Source: JAAFHN01 sp031421855
GTDB taxonomy: Bacteria; Pseudomonadota; Gammaproteobacteria; Burkholderiales; Burkholderiaceae_C
Reading direction: 5' to 3'
DNA length: 14,142 nt
Assembly (NCBI GenBank): GCA_031421855.1
Contig: JANOPN010000145.1
Span: 1-14,142, forward strand
The translations under genes were made by a program, and so were the position numbers. This document shows positions 13,513 to 14,142 of this stretch, piece after piece. Position 1 is the stretch's first letter. Each line of letters opens with the position of its first letter. Below the pieces are notes generated by a model, which saw nothing but the letters and a program-made list of their open reading frames with translations, searched no databases and was not told the DNA's origin.

Positions 13513-14142
13513 TCAAGTGCCTCCTACATAAGGGTTGCTGACCCGCTCCGCACCAAAGCTGCTCTCGGGGCCGTGACCGGGGATGAAAACGGTGTCATTG
13601 CCCATGGGCCACAGGCGCTGGGTGATGCTGGCAATCAACTGCGCGTGATTGCCGCCGGGAAAGTCGGTGCGCCCCATCGAGCCAGCAAACAGCACGTCGC
13701 CAACAAAAGCGCGTTTGGCCTGGGCGCTGTGAAACACCACATGACCCGGCGTGTGGCCAGGGCAATGGCGCACGCTCAAGCTGCTGTTGCCAATGCTGAC
13801 GGTGTCGCCATCGGCCAACCACCGGGTGGGTGCAAATTTTGGCGCGACCGGAAACCCAAACATCTGCGCTTGCTCAGGCAACGCATCGATCCAAAACTGA
13901 TCACCGGGATGCGGCCCAATGATGGGCAAGCCAAGTTGATCGGCAAGCGGCGCGGTTCCGCCCGCGTGATCGATGTGCGCGTGGGTGAGCCAAATCGCCT
14001 CAAGCGTAAGTCCATTGGCTTTGACGCATGCCAAAATCTTCGGCAAGTCGCCGCCCGGGTCAATCACTGCCGCCTTCAAGGTATCGCTGCACCACACCAC
14101 CGAGCAGTTTTGCGCGAATTGCGTGACGGGGATGGTGTGATA
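13513..14142 (-). CDS. Metallo-beta-lactamase-fold hydrolase, glyoxalase-II-like; 5' end off window
   Basis: Binuclear-metal hydrolase similar to the YcbL/GloB-like type II glyoxalases, probably acting on a glutathione thioester or related ester; substrate unproven. The frame is open to the last base (209 residues, entering with YHTIPVTQFAQNCSVVW), so the start codon lies just outside, probably only a few residues away. Metal motifs: THAHIDHAGG (HxHxDH), the histidine in CPGHTPGH, the bridging aspartate in FVGDVLFAGSMGRTDFPGG, and the final histidine in IPGHGPESSFGAE. The length suits the short YcbL class, which lacks the long C-terminal substrate domain of GloB. Convergent with the dioxygenase, with 7 nt between the stops and no room for a normal terminator. 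Confidence 0.92.
   Translation of the reverse strand, partial: YHTIPVTQFAQNCSVVWCSDTLKAAVIDPGGDLPKILACVKANGLTLEAIWLTHAHIDHAGGTAPLADQLGLPIIGPHPGDQFWIDALPEQAQMFGFPVAPKFAPTRWLADGDTVSIGNSSLSVRHCPGHTPGHVVFHSAQAKRAFVGDVLFAGSMGRTDFPGGNHAQLIASITQRLWPMGNDTVFIPGHGPESSFGAERVSNPYVGGT

Overview
The window looks like chromosomal DNA of a GC-rich betaproteobacterium, most likely Burkholderiales/Comamonadaceae. This is inferred from gene content and protein style (LptD, SurA, RsmA, an AmgK-like kinase, a MaeB hybrid malic enzyme, a barnase/barstar pair), not from a database search. Almost everything is ordinary housekeeping sequence; no phage, plasmid, CRISPR, rRNA or tRNA was seen.

Layout. (1) 1-1212, minus: a cytochrome P450 that runs off the left edge before its heme-cysteine motif. 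(2) 1388-1741, minus: a small cytoplasmic FKBP-type prolyl isomerase. A 108-bp imperfect palindrome (1771-1878) separates it from (3) a tight minus-strand pair, an AmgK-like sugar kinase followed by rsmE (16S rRNA m3U1498 methyltransferase). (4) Divergent from these is the plus-strand operon lptD-surA-rsmA (about 3865-8665). Both junctions overlap by 4 nt (ATGA and TTGA). It links outer-membrane LPS insertion, periplasmic outer-membrane-protein chaperoning and 16S rRNA dimethylation; E. coli has the same order but with pdxA between surA and rsmA. (5) 8715-9738, minus: an exported guanyl-specific ribonuclease followed by its barstar-type inhibitor, with a terminator-like hairpin between them. 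(6) 9981-12353, minus: maeB, a malic enzyme fused to a phosphotransacetylase-like domain. (7) 12723-13505, plus: a DODA-type extradiol dioxygenase, convergent with (8) a glyoxalase-II-like metallo-beta-lactamase-fold hydrolase that runs off the right edge.

The most interesting signal is a short dispersed repeat present three times. Two copies are intergenic (1273-1336 and 12522-12596). The third lies inverted and in frame inside rsmA (about 8048-8117). It accounts for an insert of about 20 residues, absent from E. coli RsmA, between the catalytic motifs, and it is written in AT-ending codons unlike its flanks. This resembles the coding palindromic elements described in Rickettsia, but in an essential-type rRNA methyltransferase of a betaproteobacterium. 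The 108-bp palindrome next to rsmE is a second, unrelated element. Most translation starts lack a strong Shine-Dalgarno, so several starts (lptD, the RNase, rsmE) are uncertain, as noted in each entry.
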